Counted from the first letter of the stretch, positions 1-8,733 are shown. The stretch: DNA of 64,000 bases from JAFGOG01 sp034429215 (GCA_034429215.1 DAOUGI010000016.1:1-64000); one strand, 5' to 3'. A program made the numbers and translations. Notes: generated from the sequence alone by a model not told the origin.

Positions 1-1254
1 AGCAACGGCGAGCCGGGCAACCCCAACGAGCCGTCGGGGACGGAAGAGTGGGAAAACTTTGTCCTGAGCACCGACGCGAGCAGGGCCCCTGACATGGCCA
101 CCCAACCGTTGGCAGCGGGGGAATATACCTGGCACATCGTCGGCCTGGACATCCACAACACGGTCTGGATCCGCACCAACGTCGAAATCTGTCCGGTGGG
201 CGAGTGCCCCGATGACAACCCGCATACCTGCCCGCGGACGATCGGCTACTGGAAGAACAACGTCAAAAAGATCCTGATCGAAAACAAGACCAAGGGCGTG
301 CAGGAGACGCGGGCCAGCCTGGAGCACGCGCTGGATCTGATCGCCCTGGCCAGCCCGCTCTACCGCAGCGGCCTGAACGTCGCCGCCCCGGCGCCGGTCG
401 ACAACCCGGTGCGGCTGACCGACCAGGAGGCGCATGCCATCCTGCAAAAGGCGGCCGGCAACAGCATGCTCGACCGGGCCTTGCAGCAGAACCTGGCCAC
501 CTGGCTCAACCTGGCCTCGGGCAAGATCGACAAGACCACCTACATCACCCTGAACTGGGGCGGCGGCGGTTTTGAGGGCACCGCCTGGGAGGCGCTCCAG
601 GAAGCGCAGAACATCATCCTGTACGGCGGCGACCTGGAGCGGGCCAAGAATATCGCCGACCAGATCAACAACGGCCTGTTGGGCGAAGAGGCCGACGGCA
701 GCAGTTGTGAGGATTACACCCAGGTGGTGCCGCCCGACAAGCAGCCGCCCGACAAGGACCACATGCCCAAGGGGCCCAAGCCGGACGTGCAGCCGCCTGC
801 CCCGGCCGGCTGCGACGGCCCGCGGGTGAACACCTACGGCGTCGAGAGCCCGACCAACAACCCCTTCTACGGCATCAAGTTCGAGTACCAGTCGGGGACC
901 GAGGTCAAGGACGGCGCCTACGACGAGTTCCAGATCGTCCTGCCGACCGACGTGGTCGCCGGCCTGACTGCGGTGCAGATGGAGGCCAAGGCCGGCCAGA
1001 ACGAGGGCCAGGCGACGCTGCAGGGCTGCCAGTTCGACCAGTTTGTGGCGTGCGAGACGGTGGCCCAGGATGGGAGCGGCTTCTTCGAGTTCTCCTTCCA
1101 GGGCGCCAGGGACAACGGCGACGGCACGATGACGCTGGTCTTTTGGGTGACCAACATGACCGGCAGCGGCCTGAGCCACGCGACGATCGGCCTGCCCGAT
1201 GGGGTGGTGCCGTTGTCGCCGACCGGCAGCTATCAGAGTCAGGTCTGCCCCTAA
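1..1254 (+). CDS. Secreted/surface protein with TIGYWKN-type motif, 5' truncated
   Basis: The reading frame is open from base 1, so the true start lies upstream and 417 residues are visible. About residues 75-85 carry the Cys-Pro-Arg-Thr-Ile-Gly-Tyr-Trp-Lys-Asn pattern seen in exported bacterial proteins of unknown function. A helical region of about 130 residues follows, then a Pro/Asp/Lys-rich linker (about 245-270) with PPDK repeats, then a beta-rich C-terminal domain with several Cys residues. A multi-domain cell-surface or extracellular protein fits. No catalytic motif is recognised and the function is unknown. The gene ends at a TAA followed by a hairpin terminator. Confidence 0.6.
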   Translation, partial: SNGEPGNPNEPSGTEEWENFVLSTDASRAPDMATQPLAAGEYTWHIVGLDIHNTVWIRTNVEICPVGECPDDNPHTCPRTIGYWKNNVKKILIENKTKGVQETRASLEHALDLIALASPLYRSGLNVAAPAPVDNPVRLTDQEAHAILQKAAGNSMLDRALQQNLATWLNLASGKIDKTTYITLNWGGGGFEGTAWEALQEAQNIILYGGDLERAKNIADQINNGLLGEEADGSSCEDYTQVVPPDKQPPDKDHMPKGPKPDVQPPAPAGCDGPRVNTYGVESPTNNPFYGIKFEYQSGTEVKDGAYDEFQIVLPTDVVAGLTAVQMEAKAGQNEGQATLQGCQFDQFVACETVAQDGSGFFEFSFQGARDNGDGTMTLVFWVTNMTGSGLSHATIGLPDGVVPLSPTGSYQSQVCP

Positions 1255-1281
1255 GACCGGGCAGCCGTTAGATCTCCCATG

Positions 1282-1314
1282 GGGAGGCGGGCGCACACCC
1301 GCCTCCCTATTTGT
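1282..1314. terminator. Hairpin terminator between convergent genes
   Basis: A 10-bp perfect stem (GGGAGGCGGG at 1282-1291 with CCCGCCTCCC at 1298-1307) has a 6-nt loop and is followed by TATTTGTTT. It lies between the convergent surface-protein gene and the nucleotidyltransferase-fold gene, and could serve both strands. Confidence 0.7.
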
Positions 1315-1323
1315 TTGCGCCGG

Positions 1324-2508
1324 TCAGCGCAGGCCGCGCAGGGCCAGGAGCCAGCGGTAGGGATAGTACAGGGGCAGCAGCAGCCGGTGGGGAACCCGGT
1401 AGCAGGCGCGCACATAGCCGGCCGGGGGGAACAGGTTGCGCCGGCAAAAGTCGAGCCGCGCCCGGCCGCCGGGCAGCGCGGCCAGCTCGGCCCGCAGGCG
1501 CCCGGCCGCGGAGAGGCCGCCGGCGGTCAGGTAGGCGTCCAGGCGCCGCTCCCCGGGCGACGGCTCCAGGCCGCGCAGCCGGTCCAAGATGCCGCCGGGG
1601 ACCGGCGGCCACCGGCCCTCGCCGGGACGGCCCCAGTAATCTGCGGCCACCCGGGTTAGGGTGCGCTGCGCCGGCAGCACCAGGTCGTACTCCTGGGCGC
1701 AGGCCAGCAGCCTGTCCCAGTCGATCTCGTCGCGATAGCGGGCGATCACCTCGGCTACGTCGTGCAGCCAAAGCCGTCTCACCTCCGACGCGCCGGGGTG
1801 GTGCCACTGGAGGTGGCCGCACAGGTGCAGGACCTGGGCCTCGGGGCCCAGCATCCGGGCCGAGCTTGGGCCGGCCGCGGCGGGCAGCGCCGTCTGCCAG
1901 GCCCAGTCGAGCAGCCCGTTGTAGTGGTAGTAGGGCGGGATAAACAGGCTCCAGTGCAGCTCGACGGGCGCCCTCTCCGCCCCGATGGGGCGGCGCAGCA
2001 TCACCTCGCTGCGGTAGACCAGGGGCGGGGTGATCTCGTAGCCGAGCGCCGGCAGCGCCCCCAGCGCGGCCGGCAGGTCCTTCTCTCTCACCAGCAGGTC
2101 CAGGTCGGCCATCGGCCGCACGGCGATGTTGCCGTACACCGCCCCGGCCAGGGCCGCCCCCTTGAGCAGGATGACCGGCGCCCCGGCGCCCGCCAGCGCC
2201 GGGAGGATCCGCTCCAGCTCGCCGAACAGGATCGCGTTGCGCCGGGCGGTGCCCATGTAGGCCCGGCGGAGCTGCTCGCCGGCTGCCTGTGGCAGGCCCG
2301 CGGCGGGGCCCCAGTCGCGGGTGATCTGGTAGAGCAGGGGGGCCACCCCCTCGCGCTCGGCCGCCCGGCAGGCGGCCGGCCAGTCGACCCGGCCCGCAGC
2401 GGATTGGCCCGCGGCCGCCTCTGCCGCGGCAGGCTCCCACCGCCCGCGCAGGCACAGGCGCAGGAATTGAACGGTCGTCTGATAGTTGTCGTCGCGATCT
2501 TTTAGCAT
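1324..2508 (-). CDS. Nucleotidyltransferase family protein (NTP_transf_5-like)
   Basis: This 394-residue cytosolic protein matches the uncharacterised nucleotidyltransferase family PF14907. The diagnostic block is LLKG at about 114-117, then RPMADLDLLV at about 131-140, where the paired Asp residues correspond to the metal-binding pair of the polymerase-beta nucleotidyltransferase fold. Relatives are often found near polysaccharide or peptide-modification genes, but the substrate is unknown. The start at 2508 is supported by a promoter at 2565-2594 (minus strand). It stands alone, convergent with the surface-protein gene and divergent from the Mo hydroxylase operon. Confidence 0.75.
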   Translation of the reverse strand: MLKDRDDNYQTTVQFLRLCLRGRWEPAAAEAAAGQSAAGRVDWPAACRAAEREGVAPLLYQITRDWGPAAGLPQAAGEQLRRAYMGTARRNAILFGELERILPALAGAGAPVILLKGAALAGAVYGNIAVRPMADLDLLVREKDLPAALGALPALGYEITPPLVYRSEVMLRRPIGAERAPVELHWSLFIPPYYHYNGLLDWAWQTALPAAAGPSSARMLGPEAQVLHLCGHLQWHHPGASEVRRLWLHDVAEVIARYRDEIDWDRLLACAQEYDLVLPAQRTLTRVAADYWGRPGEGRWPPVPGGILDRLRGLEPSPGERRLDAYLTAGGLSAAGRLRAELAALPGGRARLDFCRRNLFPPAGYVRACYRVPHRLLLPLYYPYRWLLALRGLR

Positions 2509-2564
2509 TTCAATAAGGGCGACTCCCCGGCCTGGATCCTGGTGAGGGGATGGCTGCCCACCAG

Positions 2565-2594
2565 ATTATACCCGTTTGGTATCGATCCTGGCAA
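2565..2594 (-). promoter_or_regulatory. Promoter for nucleotidyltransferase gene
   Basis: On the minus strand TTGCCA (2594-2589), an 18-bp spacer and a perfect TATAAT (2570-2565) precede the start at 2508 by about 50 nt of leader. Confidence 0.6.
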
Positions 2595-2755
2595 GTGCCG
2601 GCCCGCGCTGTGCGCAATCGGCCCGGCCTTTGACCGGCGCGCCGACTAGGCCACGCTCGAGCGGACGAAAGACAGCGGGCGGTTGGTATGCGCGCGCCGC
2701 CCGGGAGAATGCCATCCGGGTCCGGCGCTGGCCCTGGCATCCTTTTCGCCGCAGC

Positions 2756-2784
2756 TTGCACAAGCCGCCATATCGTGGTAAGCT
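2756..2784 (+). promoter_or_regulatory. Possible promoter of the Mo hydroxylase operon
   Basis: TTGCAC (2756-2761), a 17-bp spacer and TAAGCT (2779-2784) lie about 35 nt upstream of the ATG at 2819. The -35 is good. The -10 keeps only the key T, A and final T. Confidence 0.4.
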
Positions 2785-2818
2785 AGCGGCGGTGTTTATT
2801 CTCATTCAGGGGGAGCAT

Positions 2819-3712
2819 ATGCTGGCACAATCGGTTCTTCCTGGTTTCGATTACGTTCGAGCAGCTACGCCCGACGATGTGGTGCGCCTGTTGCAGGGCG
2901 ACAGGGATGGCGTGCGGCTGCTGATGGGCGGCACCGACCTGTTGGTGCGCATGCGCGATGGGTTCATCCGCCCCCGGACCGTTGTGGACGTCAAGCACCT
3001 GCCCGGCATGGGCGAGGTGGCCTACAGCGAGCGGACCGGCCTCACGGTGGGCGCGGCGGTCACGATGAACCGGCTCGCCGGCCACCCGGCGGTTCAGGCC
3101 CACTATCCTCTGCTGGCCGAGTCGGCCAATTCGGTCGCGTCCTACCAGGTGCGCAACCGGGCCACGCTGGGCGGCAACCTGAGCAACGCCTCGCCGGCGG
3201 CCGATACCGCGCCGGCCGTCCTGCTTTTCGAGGCGGCCATGGTCCTGTACGGCCCGCATGGCGAGCGAGAGGTGCCGGCGGCGGCCTTTTTCCTGGGGCC
3301 GGGCCGGACGGCGATGCAGCCCGGCGAGTTCATGACCGCCATCCGGTTTCCCCCGCCGCCGCGCGGCGCGGCCGGCCGCTACCTAAAGCTGGGACGAAAC
3401 CGGGCCGGCGACCTGGCCATCGCCGGCGTGGCCGTCCTGGGCTTTGCCGATCGGACTGCCCCGTCGGGCTGCCGCTTCCGCATTGGATTGGCGTCGGTGG
3501 CGCCCGTGCCGCTGCGCGCCCAGGAGGCCGAGGCGCTCCTGGCGGGCAGTTCGCCGGGCGAGGCGGCCTTTGCGGCCGCGGCGGCCAGGGCCGCAGCGGA
3601 GGCCAGCCCCATCGACGACGTCCGGGCCGGCGCCGCCTACCGCCGGGCCATGGTCCGCAACCTTACCTTGCGCGCCCTGCGCGAGGTGTGGGCCCGCCTG
3701 GCGGACGGCTAG
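2819..3712 (+). CDS. Mo hydroxylase FAD-binding subunit (CoxM/CutM-like)
   Basis: This 297-residue protein is the medium, FAD-binding subunit of a three-subunit molybdenum hydroxylase. It would pass electrons from the Fe-S subunit to an acceptor. Two FAD motifs of the family are visible: MGGTDLLV at about 40 and RNRATLGGN at about 115, followed by SPAADTAP. A CO-dehydrogenase flavoprotein-type C-terminal domain follows. The start at 2819 is preferred because GGGGGAG sits just upstream and the protein then begins at the usual family N-terminus (P-x-F-x-Y-x-R). It lies 20 bp before the 2Fe-2S subunit in one operon. Confidence 0.9.
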   Translation: MLAQSVLPGFDYVRAATPDDVVRLLQGDRDGVRLLMGGTDLLVRMRDGFIRPRTVVDVKHLPGMGEVAYSERTGLTVGAAVTMNRLAGHPAVQAHYPLLAESANSVASYQVRNRATLGGNLSNASPAADTAPAVLLFEAAMVLYGPHGEREVPAAAFFLGPGRTAMQPGEFMTAIRFPPPPRGAAGRYLKLGRNRAGDLAIAGVAVLGFADRTAPSGCRFRIGLASVAPVPLRAQEAEALLAGSSPGEAAFAAAAARAAAEASPIDDVRAGAAYRRAMVRNLTLRALREVWARLADG

Positions 3713-3732
3713 AGGCCGATAAAGGAGTATCC

Positions 3733-4239
3733 ATGTCTGAGCACTCGATCACGATTACAGTGAATGGCGAGCAAGAGCGCCTGTCGGTCGCGGCGAGCAT
3801 GACCCTGCTGGACCTGCTGCGCCAAAAGCTGGTGCTAACCGGCACCAAGAACGGCTGCTCGGCGGGCGAGTGTGGGGCCTGCACCGTCTTGATGGACGGC
3901 GAGCCGGTCAACGCCTGCCTGGTGCTGGCCGTCGAGGCCGACGGGGCTGAGATTGTCACCGTCGAAGGGCTGGTCCACGATGGACAACTGGACGCCATCC
4001 AGCAAGAGTTCATGGACCAGGGCGCCGTTCAGTGCGGCTTTTGCACGCCCGGCATGTTGATCTCGGCGCGGGCGCTGTTGAACCGCACCCCGCGCCCGAC
4101 CGAAGAGCAGATCCGCGAGGCGCTGGTGGGCAACCTGTGCCGCTGCACCGGCTACACCCGCATCGTGCAGGCGATCCAAAAAGCGTCGTCCGCGGACCGG
4201 GCGGGTTTTGAAAAGCCGGCCAGGCCGAAAGGAGCCTAA
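3733..4239 (+). CDS. Mo hydroxylase (2Fe-2S) subunit (CoxS-like)
   Basis: At 168 residues this is the usual size for the small Fe-S subunit of xanthine dehydrogenase/CO dehydrogenase-type enzymes. The N-terminal plant-ferredoxin-type cluster uses C42, C47, C50 and C62 (pattern CSAGECGAC then C). The C-terminal helical domain has the second cluster at C101, C104, C136 and C138 (CGFC, then CRC before TGY). All eight ligands are present. It relays electrons from the Mo site to FAD. The ATG at 3733 follows AAAGGAG by 5 nt. It is followed after a single base by the Mo subunit, so the two are probably translationally coupled. Confidence 0.95.
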   Translation: MSEHSITITVNGEQERLSVAASMTLLDLLRQKLVLTGTKNGCSAGECGACTVLMDGEPVNACLVLAVEADGAEIVTVEGLVHDGQLDAIQQEFMDQGAVQCGFCTPGMLISARALLNRTPRPTEEQIREALVGNLCRCTGYTRIVQAIQKASSADRAGFEKPARPKGA

Positions 4240-4240
4240 G

Positions 4241-6586
4241 ATGGGCGAAGAAAAGCAGACTCTGAACCCTGTCGGCCAGAGTGTCGAGCGCGTCGACGCG
4301 CTGGACAAGGTGACCGGTGCGGCGCAGTTCACCGACGACATGCAATTTGGAGCGGGGCTGCTGTACGGCCGGATCGTGCGCAGCCCTCATCCGCACGCGC
4401 TGATCAAGCGGGTGGACGCCGGCCGGGCGCTGGCCCTGCCCGGCGTCAAGGCGGTCGTCACCGGGGCCGACACGCCCGGTTTCATCGGGCTGTACCTGAA
4501 GGACCGGCACATCTTTTGCACCGACCGGGTGCGCTATGTGGGCGACCCGGTAGCCGGGGTGGTCGCCGCCAGCGAGGAGATTGCCGAAGAGGCGGTCAAG
4601 CTCGTCGATGTCGAGTATGAGGTGCTGCCGGCCGTGTTCGACCCGCTGGAGGCGATAAAGCCCGGCGCGCCCCTGCTGCACCCTGACCTGGGGTCCTACG
4701 AAGTTGTGCCCTATGTCTTTCCCAAGGTGGGCACCAACGTCTCTAACGTTTTCCGGGTGCGCAAGGGCGACACGGAAGCCGCCTGGTCCCGGTGCGACGC
4801 CATCGTTGAAGGGACCTACCGGGTGCCGCACATCCAACACGTGCCGATCGAGCCGCACGTGGCCGTCGCCCGTTGGGAGCACTCGGGCGAAGTGACGCTG
4901 TGGAGCAGCACCCAATCGCCCTTTGCCCAACGCGACCTGATCGCCCAGACGCTGGGCATCTCGCAGGGCGACATGCGGGTCATCGGCTCTTACATCGGCG
5001 GCGGTTTTGGCTCCAAGGCGGGCGTGTCGATGGAGGCGCTGGCCGTGGCCATGGCCCAAAAGGTGCCGGGCCGGCCGGTCAAGCTGCGCATGACCCGCGA
5101 GGAAGAGTTCTTTTGCACCTTTGTCCGCCAGGGCCTGATCGCCAAGGTCAAGATCGGCGGCGCCCGCGCCGGCAAGATCCTGGCCCTCCAGGTCGAGTAC
5201 TATTGGGATGCCGGGGCCTACACCGAGTATGGGGTCAACATCACCCGGGCGTCGGGTTATTCTTCCACCGGGCCGTACAACGTGCCCAATGTCAAGACCG
5301 ACTCCTACTGCCTCTACACCAACCACCCGGTCGGCGGGCCGATGCGCGGCTTTGGCATGCCCGAGATCCACTGGAGCATCGAGCAGTCGGTCGACCGCCT
5401 GGCCGAAAAGCTGGGTCTGGATCAGGTCGAGTTTCGCCTCAACAACTGCGTCAAGGGCGGCGACACGATCGTCACCGGCATGATCATGCATCCGATTGGG
5501 CTGTCAGAGTGCATCGACAAGGTGGCCAAAGCGATCGAATGGGGGACGGCGAAAACCCCGCCGGCCCCGCACAAACGGCGGGGCAAGGGGATCGCCATCT
5601 GCTGGAAGGCGCCGGCCATGCCGCCCAACGCCGGCTCGGAGGCCTGGGTGCGGTTCAACGAGGACGCGACGGTCAGCGTGGCCGTCAGCGGCCAGGAGCT
5701 GGGCCAGGGCACCTTTACCGTCGCCGCGCAGATGGTGGCCGAGACGCTGGGCGTGCCCTACGAATGGGTGCGCATCTCCCGGCCGGTCGACACCCGCTAC
5801 AGCCCCTACGAATGGCAGACGGTCGCCAGCCGCCTCACCTGGTCGATGGGCAACGCCCTGCGGGCCGCCGCCGGTGACGCCCGCCAGCAGATTGTGGACA
5901 TGATGGCTGCTTATTGGGATGAAGACGCGGCCGATATCGACATCCGCAACGGCGAGGTCTTTTCCTACCGCAGCGAGCGGTCCTTCTCCCTGAAAAAGAT
6001 GGTCGTCTATGGCCTGCCGCTGCCCGACGACAAGGGCTGGACCGGCGGCCCGATCATCGGCCGGGGCAAGTTCATGCCAACCTACGTCACCGGGCTGGAC
6101 CCCGAGACCGGCCAGGGCGAGCGGGCGGTGGTTCACTATACCACCGGGGCGCAGGCGATCGAGGTGGAGGTAGACACCGAGACCGGGCAGATCGAGATCG
6201 TGCGCCTGGCGGCGGCCTATGACGTGGGCAAGGCGATCAACCCCGACCAGGTGCGCGCCCAACTGGAGGGCGGCGTGGTGCAGGGGGCCAGCTCGGCGCT
6301 GTTCGAAGAATTAAAGCTGCGCAACGGCCAGCCGGTAAACAGCTCGTTCGTGGATTACCGGATCGCCACGGCGGTGGACGCGCCGCGCAAGATCATCGCC
6401 GAGTATGTCGAAGTGCCCCAGGACGACGGGCCGTGGGGGGCGCGCGGGGTCGGCGAGCACCCGATGATCGCCACCGCGCCGGCCATCGCCAACGCGCTGT
6501 ACGACGCCCTGGGCATCCGCTTCAACGACCTGCCGCTGACGGCCGAGAAGGTATTCCTGGCCTGGCAGGAACAACAGCCACACTAG
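4241..6586 (+). CDS. Molybdopterin-binding subunit, xanthine dehydrogenase family
   Basis: This 781-residue catalytic subunit binds the molybdopterin cofactor and hydroxylates an unidentified substrate. The hammerhead domain is N-terminal. Moco-contact motifs follow: IGGGFGSK at about 252-259, GGPMRGFG at about 365-372, a GQELGQGT segment, and GVGE with the predicted catalytic Glu at 739. The active-site loop has the xanthine dehydrogenase/aldehyde oxidase-like Arg-Gly-Phe-Gly and not the AYxCSFR loop of form I CO dehydrogenase, so CO oxidation is unlikely. Purines, N-heterocycles or aldehydes are possible. The ATG at 4241 follows AAAGGAG. A U-tract terminator lies directly downstream. Confidence 0.9.
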   Translation: MGEEKQTLNPVGQSVERVDALDKVTGAAQFTDDMQFGAGLLYGRIVRSPHPHALIKRVDAGRALALPGVKAVVTGADTPGFIGLYLKDRHIFCTDRVRYVGDPVAGVVAASEEIAEEAVKLVDVEYEVLPAVFDPLEAIKPGAPLLHPDLGSYEVVPYVFPKVGTNVSNVFRVRKGDTEAAWSRCDAIVEGTYRVPHIQHVPIEPHVAVARWEHSGEVTLWSSTQSPFAQRDLIAQTLGISQGDMRVIGSYIGGGFGSKAGVSMEALAVAMAQKVPGRPVKLRMTREEEFFCTFVRQGLIAKVKIGGARAGKILALQVEYYWDAGAYTEYGVNITRASGYSSTGPYNVPNVKTDSYCLYTNHPVGGPMRGFGMPEIHWSIEQSVDRLAEKLGLDQVEFRLNNCVKGGDTIVTGMIMHPIGLSECIDKVAKAIEWGTAKTPPAPHKRRGKGIAICWKAPAMPPNAGSEAWVRFNEDATVSVAVSGQELGQGTFTVAAQMVAETLGVPYEWVRISRPVDTRYSPYEWQTVASRLTWSMGNALRAAAGDARQQIVDMMAAYWDEDAADIDIRNGEVFSYRSERSFSLKKMVVYGLPLPDDKGWTGGPIIGRGKFMPTYVTGLDPETGQGERAVVHYTTGAQAIEVEVDTETGQIEIVRLAAAYDVGKAINPDQVRAQLEGGVVQGASSALFEELKLRNGQPVNSSFVDYRIATAVDAPRKIIAEYVEVPQDDGPWGARGVGEHPMIATAPAIANALYDALGIRFNDLPLTAEKVFLAWQEQQPH

Positions 6587-6595
6587 AATCGCAGG

Positions 6596-6628
6596 GGGCG
6601 GGGGGGCCAAGACACCCCGCCCTTTTTT
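6596..6628 (+). terminator. Rho-independent terminator after Mo hydroxylase operon
   Basis: GGGCGGGG (6596-6603) pairs with CCCCGCCC (6615-6622) across an 11-nt loop and is followed by six T residues. A second perfect 8-bp hairpin with a 3-nt loop follows at 6632-6650, just before the ribosome site of the next gene. Confidence 0.85.
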
Positions 6629-6669
6629 GTTGGGCCGGGAAGCCCGGCCCGTGATCGGAGGAAGGCTCT

Positions 6670-7764
6670 ATGCCCGAGTTTATCCCCGCCCGCGAGCTGG
6701 CTCGCCTGTACTACCTCGAGGCGGTCAGGCCGATCCTTGAGGCCGGCTATCCCGGCCTGGTCCACTCGGCCGGGCTGATCGGTCCCGGATCGGAGGTGCT
6801 GGGCTTTGACACCGAGATGTCGGCCGATCACAGTTGGGGGCCGCGGGTGGCGATCTATTTGTCCGAGCCGGATCATGCCCGGCTGGCCGATGATCTGCGC
6901 GCCGCGTTGGGCAACGAGCTGCCTTTCACCTTTCGCGGCTGGCCGACCCACTTTGAGGAGGTGCCCGACGATCCGGGCACGGTGGTGCCCAGCCTGACCG
7001 GCCTCCGCCCGATCAACCACCGCGTGCAGGTGACCACGCTGCACGGTTTTGTCCGGGAGTATATCGGCGTCGATCTGGATCGGGAGCCGGCGGTGTTGGA
7101 CTGGCTGGCCATCCCTGAGCAGCATCTGCGATCGTTGGCAGACGGAGCCGTATATCACGACGGGCTGAACATCCTCGAGCCGATGCGCGTAAAGCTGGCC
7201 TACTATCCGCATGACGTGTGGTTGTACCTGTTGTCGGCGCAGTGGCAGCGGATCGGACAGGAAGAGCCGTTCGTCGGCCGGGCCGGCACGGTCGGCGACG
7301 ACCTCGGCTCGGCGGTGATCGCCGCGCGGCTGGTGCGCGACCTGATGCGCCTGTGCCTGTTGATGGAAAGGCGTTACGCGCCCTATGCCAAGTGGTTTGG
7401 CTCGGCATTCGCCCGGCTCGGATGCGCCGGCGCCCTGACCCCCATCCTCCAGGGCGTGCTGCGGGCGACCGATTGGCAGGGCCGGGAGGAGCGCCTGTCT
7501 GCCGCCTACGAGATCGCCGCCGCCATGCACAACGATTTGGGCATCACCGCGCCGGTGCCGGCCAGGGTATCGCGCTTCTGGGGGAGGCCGTTTTGGGTGA
7601 TCCAGGGCGAGAGGATCGCCCGCGCCATCTGGGAGGCGATCCAGGATCAGGAGGTCAAGCGGCTGCCCTACGGGGTGGGCAAGGTCGATCAGTACGTGGA
7701 CAGCACCGATATCCTGTCCTACGCCACGCGATGCCGCCGGTTGAGTGTGCTTTACACCGAGTGA
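6670..7764 (+). CDS. DUF4037 domain-containing protein
   Basis: This 364-residue protein fits the DUF4037 family. The N-terminal GFDTEMSADHSWGPRV block (about 45-60) resembles a nucleotidyltransferase-type Gly/Ser plus Asp active site. The rest is helical, with Trp and Arg residues typical of the family. The reaction is unknown. GGAGGAAGG precedes the ATG by 8 nt. It follows the Mo hydroxylase operon but is separated from it by a terminator, so a shared pathway is only suggested. It converges with the DUF2877 gene, and an 11-nt palindrome, TGAGGTCCTCA, covers both stop codons. Confidence 0.75.
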   Translation: MPEFIPARELARLYYLEAVRPILEAGYPGLVHSAGLIGPGSEVLGFDTEMSADHSWGPRVAIYLSEPDHARLADDLRAALGNELPFTFRGWPTHFEEVPDDPGTVVPSLTGLRPINHRVQVTTLHGFVREYIGVDLDREPAVLDWLAIPEQHLRSLADGAVYHDGLNILEPMRVKLAYYPHDVWLYLLSAQWQRIGQEEPFVGRAGTVGDDLGSAVIAARLVRDLMRLCLLMERRYAPYAKWFGSAFARLGCAGALTPILQGVLRATDWQGREERLSAAYEIAAAMHNDLGITAPVPARVSRFWGRPFWVIQGERIARAIWEAIQDQEVKRLPYGVGKVDQYVDSTDILSYATRCRRLSVLYTE

Positions 7765-7769
7765 GGTCC

Positions 7770-8636
7770 TCAGGGAACGAGACGGCTCGGGGCAGGCGAT
7801 CGCCCCACAGCCGGCCACAGGAATCCGGCGAGCATGTCCGCGCCGGATGTAGCGCCGTGGGCCATGACCTGCCGGACGGCCGGCGCGATCTGAGCGGCGC
7901 GCTCGCTGCTGAGGGCTGCCAATAGCCGGTGCCAGTCCGCGTCGCACTGCCCAAGGGCGGCGGCGCGCAGAAAAGCGGCCGACAGCGTCGTCGTGCGGGG
8001 GGCAGCCGCCTCTGCCATCGTGTGGCAGAACGGTCCAGGGGTAGGGTGGGCCAGCCGGGCCCACAGCATGGCGCCGGCCATAAAGTCGTCGCCGGCCGGC
8101 GTGAGGCCGATCCCCAGGCCGGCCAGGTGGGCGGCTGCTTCCCCAAGACGGGCGATATCTCCATCCCATCCCGCCCTGAGGTTTTCCACCTCGTTCAACA
8201 CGACATAATGAACCGGGCTTTTCCCGGCGAGCAGGCTGCCGGTGGGGGCATGGCTCAGGGCGATGGCCCGCAGCGCCGGCAGGCCTGCCTCGATCGCCTC
8301 CAGCCCGGCCCGCAGCGCGCCCCAATTGGGGCAGGGCTCCCAAACCGGCGCGCCCTTCAGGGCGATTGCCAGGTGACCGGCCCGCAGGGTGCCCTCGTCC
8401 AGCTCGACCGGCGCATCCTGTTCGACCGTCCCCAGCGCGCCTGGCCCGGCCTCGGCTACGATATTCAGCGGCCCGTCGCCAACGCGCGGGGTCACTACGG
8501 CTATCACCTGGCCGCCGGGCGTGACCAGATCGCAGGCCTGTTCGAATGAGGCCAGGACCCGGGCGGCGAACGGCGCCCGGCGCAGCGTCTCCGCTGCCGG
8601 CCTGCCGATCGAGCGGGCGGTCAGGTGCACGATCAT
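7770..8636 (-). CDS. DUF2877 / AllH-family protein
   Basis: This 288-residue protein is of the DUF2877 family, now linked to AllH of the oxamate carbamoyltransferase complex in anaerobic allantoin breakdown. The diagnostic block GLGIGLTPAGDDFMAGA lies at about 183-199. AllF and AllG partners are not in the window, so the role here is open. A divergent neighbouring xanthine dehydrogenase-family enzyme makes purine or N-heterocycle metabolism conceivable. The -10 element at 8648-8643 ends 6 nt before the ATG at 8636 and there is no ribosome site, so the mRNA is predicted to be leaderless. Confidence 0.75.
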   Translation of the reverse strand: MIVHLTARSIGRPAAETLRRAPFAARVLASFEQACDLVTPGGQVIAVVTPRVGDGPLNIVAEAGPGALGTVEQDAPVELDEGTLRAGHLAIALKGAPVWEPCPNWGALRAGLEAIEAGLPALRAIALSHAPTGSLLAGKSPVHYVVLNEVENLRAGWDGDIARLGEAAAHLAGLGIGLTPAGDDFMAGAMLWARLAHPTPGPFCHTMAEAAAPRTTTLSAAFLRAAALGQCDADWHRLLAALSSERAAQIAPAVRQVMAHGATSGADMLAGFLWPAVGRSPAPSRLVP

Positions 8637-8642
8637 GCCCCC

Positions 8643-8670
8643 ATTCTACCCTTGAAGCCCGCTGTGTCAA
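8643..8670 (-). promoter_or_regulatory. Promoter of DUF2877 gene, predicted leaderless
   Basis: On the minus strand a perfect TTGACA (8670-8665), a 16-bp spacer and TAGAAT (8648-8643) place the transcription start at or within a base of the ATG at 8636. Confidence 0.6.
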
Positions 8671-8704
8671 AACGCGGGCCGGTCCAATGGATCAATCGGG
8701 GCGT

Positions 8705-8733
8705 TTGACGAGCTTGGCCGGCTGGTGTATAAT
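8705..8733 (+). promoter_or_regulatory. Promoter for the malY-like gene
   Basis: TTGACG (8705-8710), a 17-bp spacer and TATAAT (8728-8733) lie 31 nt upstream of the ATG at 8765. It is divergent from the DUF2877 promoter. Confidence 0.8.

Larger units (their letters stand above)
2509..2818. other. Divergent intergenic region, 310 bp
   Basis: This stretch separates the minus-strand nucleotidyltransferase gene from the plus-strand Mo hydroxylase operon. It holds a promoter for each direction (2565-2594 minus, 2756-2784 plus). An open frame continues upstream of 2819 in phase with the FAD subunit, but its Arg/Pro-rich translation is unlike the family and lacks a ribosome site, so it is read as non-coding. 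Confidence 0.6.

Noticed and set aside
2576..2818. Upstream in-frame extension of the FAD subunit
   Set aside because: The extra 81 codons are unlike the family and lack a ribosome site, while ATG 2819 has a good one.
4010..5491. A 493-codon minus-strand frame opposite the Mo subunit
   Set aside because: It overlaps strongly supported Fe-S and Mo subunit genes and has shadow-type composition.
2819..6586. Calling the Mo hydroxylase a carbon monoxide dehydrogenase (coxMSL)
   Set aside because: The subunit order matches, but the active-site loop of the large subunit is GPMRGFG and not the AYxCSFR loop of form I CO dehydrogenase.
6583..8670. A 695-codon open frame on the minus strand across the DUF4037 and DUF2877 region
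   Set aside because: Its translation is Arg/Gly/Pro-rich with no family blocks and lies opposite well-supported genes; such frames are common in GC-rich DNA.
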